Shown: positions 63,214 through 64,000 of the stretch, one piece after another
How positions within the stretch are numbered: position 1 is the stretch's first letter
How the letters are laid out: every line of letters starts with the position of its first letter
Assembly (NCBI RefSeq): GCF_901709675.1
Contig: NC_051103.1
Location: 8,417,501-8,481,500, forward strand
Length of the DNA: 64,000 nucleotides
Direction: 5' to 3'
Origin: Syngnathus acus
Taxonomy: Eukaryota > Chordata > Actinopteri > Syngnathiformes > Syngnathidae
The notes under the pieces: generated by a model
Seen by the model: the letters and a program-made list of their open reading frames with translations, nothing else
The model's database searches: none
What the model was told of the DNA's origin: nothing
Translations under genes and position numbers: made by a program

Positions 63214-63330
63214 AACGCAACAGAGCTTCAACATGAGCAAGAGCAGTAGTTACCAGAATGATCACATGTATGCGGGTGCCATGTTGAGTATGAATCTCTA
63301 AAGTTGGAACATGATGGAAGAGCTCTACAA

Positions 63331-63336
63331 AATAAA
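63331..63336 (+). terminator. Polyadenylation signal of repeat-protein gene 2
   Basis: AATAAA 118 bases after the TAG stop codon, followed by TTGTCTTTTTTGG. Confidence 0.75.
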
Positions 63337-63638
63337 TACATGAAATCTATGACCTTGTCTTTTTTGGAATTTTGACTTTTAAACATGCACAGGTGTATTA
63401 CAAGGAATACTATGGAGCTCAAAGATGACATTGTGGATTGTACCTGAAAGGAGTAGAAAACCTTTTGACCAAAGATCAACAGCTGTGAATCTGAAGGGAA
63501 AAAAAAAAAAAAAAACCTGAATAGATTGGTCAGGATGCAGCAGTAAATAAGGCGTTCAGCTGAAATGGGTCATTAGCCTGTGCTATGTTTGAAATGAAGT
63601 TGAATGCTGAGTAGCATCTATGTGCTCAAAAAATGAAA

Positions 63639-63682
63639 AAGTTAACTCAAACAGAAGGGGGTCCTTCTGTTTGAGTTAACTT
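63639..63682. other. Perfect 20-base-pair hairpin
   Basis: AAGTTAACTCAAACAGAAGG at 63639-63658 is the exact inverse of 63663-63682, with a 4-base loop. The perfect stem suggests a recent foldback or an end of a small inverted-repeat element. It is 0.3 kb downstream of the second repeat-protein gene. The remaining sequence to 64000 shows no supported gene. Confidence 0.85.
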
Positions 63683-64000
63683 GAAGCAAATTAATTTCAA
63701 GTACAGCCAAAGGGTTCAACAAGAAACTTGTTGCATAATATCTACTGGCTAGTTTCACGTTATGGTTTCCATGTCCTTTGAAGTGGTCTTTTAGTGACCT
63801 GTCTGCAGGAGCATTCTCTACTTGCTAGATAGCAGAGCTGCTACCTCAGTAGAAGCATCCAAACTCCAATTTTCGGTGACAATTGAGGGCACCTTCCTGC
63901 AGCTCTTCATTTTCAATCTACTTTTACTTTGCATTGTGTTGCAACCTGGTCATCCAGGAAGTGGAAGGGGGGCCCTCCCATCTGTGCTCCCTTCTCAAGG

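Noticed and set aside
60205-63240. Open frame of 1011 codons on the minus strand opposite repeat-protein gene 2
   Set aside because: It exists only because the 36/39-base unit happens to lack stops in that antisense frame. It has no own promoter or leader, its product is a low-complexity GHVVAGG repeat, and the plus strand has a full gene structure with TATA, signal peptide and phased introns.

Overview
The window is nuclear DNA from a ray-finned (teleost-type) fish. The genes have many short introns, all major products are vertebrate families, and the repeats are typical of fish: CATC and GGAC tetramers, 3' tails of LINE/SINE retroposons, a hAT-like element and a CR1/L2/Rex-like LINE fragment. 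I cannot name the species. The gene order SAP30BP - ITGB4 - H3.3 - UNK - UNC13D - WBP2 - TRIM65 - MRPL38 matches the human chromosome 17q25 block. GALK1, which lies between ITGB4 and the H3.3 gene in human, is not seen here.

Layout. 1-5.5 kb: 3' part of SAP30BP (+). 10.4-22.1 kb: complete ITGB4 (+), with an extra Calx-beta-type exon. 23.6-25.8 kb: a B30.2/SPRY-domain gene (-) of unrecognised family. 27.7-30.5 kb: a gene (+) with RUN, PDZ-like and PTB-like regions. 31.1-31.6 kb: intron-containing histone H3.3 (-). 33.0-37.1 kb: unkempt (+). 38.6-46.1 kb: UNC13D (-). 47.0-49.0 kb: WBP2 (+). 50.3-52.3 kb: TRIM65-like (-). 53.0-55.1 kb: MRPL38 (+). H3.3/UNK, UNC13D/WBP2 and TRIM65/MRPL38 are head-to-head pairs sharing short promoter regions. 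UNK/UNC13D and WBP2/TRIM65 are tail-to-tail.

55.9-63.2 kb holds the most unusual content: two tandem paralogous genes I do not recognise as described. Each has its own TATA box, a 55-nt signal-peptide exon, short phase-1 exons and a large last exon made of 36/39-bp repeats. The predicted proteins (463 and 1067 residues) are secreted arrays of about 28 and 75 units of 12-13 residues (typical unit NMTEGHQEDASSY). Nearly every unit carries one N-glycosylation sequon. The design (signal peptide, short acidic leader, homogenised 13-residue glyco-repeat) closely resembles fish cortical-alveolus glycopolyproteins (apo-hyosophorin, apo-polysialoglycoprotein), although the unit sequence differs from those I know. 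E-boxes directly beside the TATA boxes would fit oocyte expression. That assignment is inference.

The housekeeping genes are unrelated in pathway (splicing/transcription, hemidesmosome adhesion, chromatin, RNA-binding, granule exocytosis, WW-domain co-activation, ubiquitin ligation, mitochondrial translation). They sit together through conserved synteny, not shared function.
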